DNA of 7,042 nt from an uncultured Porphyromonadaceae bacterium (GTDB taxonomy: Bacteria; Bacteroidota; Bacteroidia; Bacteroidales; Muribaculaceae): NCBI GenBank assembly GCA_900551515.1, contig URWH01000101.1, positions 1-7,042 on the forward strand, given 5' to 3'. Below are positions 6,948 through 7,042 of the stretch, piece by piece. Positions within the stretch are counted from its first letter, which is position 1, and every line of letters begins with the position of its first letter. The translations under genes were made by a program, and so were the position numbers. A model generated the notes under the pieces. It saw nothing but the letters and a program-made list of their open reading frames with translations. It ran no database searches and was not told the origin of the DNA.

Positions 6948-6982
6948 TTTTTTAAGAATCATGATGCGTGATCCTTAAAAAA
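6948..6982. repeat. A/T-flanked inverted repeat upstream of pgk
   Basis: TTTTTTAAG (6948-6956) pairs with CTTAAAAAA (6974-6982). After one A/C mismatch, ATCA (6958-6961) pairs with TGAT (6969-6972) around the 7-base loop TGATGCG. This gives 13 pairs over a 14-position arm. It covers the expected -33 region of pgk, so it could be an operator or a terminator for a gene beyond the window. It is not a standard terminator, because the stem itself holds the T/A runs and no GC-rich core exists. Bases 6983-7042 beyond it show no supported feature. Confidence 0.6.
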
Positions 6983-7042
6983 GGGTTAGAGCTTGTTTAA
7001 TAATAAATGTTAACGGCAGGGCTGTCAGTCGTCGAGTATATT

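Noticed and set aside
6387..6971. A 194-codon plus-strand frame opposite pgk
   Set aside because: Its Phe/Val/Gly-rich, membrane-like look arises from the complement of biased Glu/Lys/Asp codons of pgk. It crosses the pgk promoter and start.

Overview
The window looks like chromosomal DNA of a Bacteroidales gut bacterium (phylum Bacteroidota). Muribaculaceae-type is my best guess, but I cannot confirm the family from the sequence. Three lines of evidence support this. The start regions of the main genes carry the Bacteroidota sigma-ABfr -7 element TAnnTTTG, twice with a TTG/TTTG -33 box 19-20 bases upstream, and they lack clear Shine-Dalgarno sites. The tRNA gene does not encode its CCA end. 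The proteins (NhaD, Pgk, a dipeptide epimerase) read as Bacteroidales-like. This is ordinary core or housekeeping DNA, and no phage, transposase, CRISPR array or defence locus is visible.

Layout. Bases 1-182 hold a weak terminator-like hairpin, a run of nine G, and a good promoter for the first gene. Bases 183-1295 (+) encode an exported enolase-superfamily dipeptide epimerase. Bases 1342-1508 (-) are a complete initiator tRNA unit: promoter, tRNA-fMet and terminator. Bases 1463-2033 contain no protein gene. They hold the tRNA promoter, a G-rich 9-bp tandem repeat bracketed by 15-bp near-identical direct repeats, a GC-rich block with several hairpins, and an AT-rich promoter region. Bases 2034-3428 (+) encode the NhaD sodium/proton antiporter. 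Bases 3512-4030 and 4023-5528 (+) encode a two-gene bacterial-PH (DUF304) membrane pair resembling Bacillus YdbS and YdbT, overlapping by 8 bases. A two-way terminator at 5581-5618 separates them from the convergent pgk gene (6896-5649, -), whose promoter and an A/T-rich palindrome lie upstream at 6934-6982. Bases 6983-7042 show nothing I can support.

Function. The genes do not form one pathway. The epimerase recycles murein peptides (Ala-Glu dipeptides), NhaD handles Na+ and pH at the inner membrane, the YdbS/YdbT pair are inner-membrane proteins of unresolved biochemical role (envelope-stress and bacteriocin tolerance in Bacillus), and Pgk is a glycolytic enzyme. I found no convincing undescribed multi-gene system. 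The least explained DNA is non-coding: the repeat with quadruplex potential at 1566-1642 and the hairpin-rich GC block at 1643-1910.
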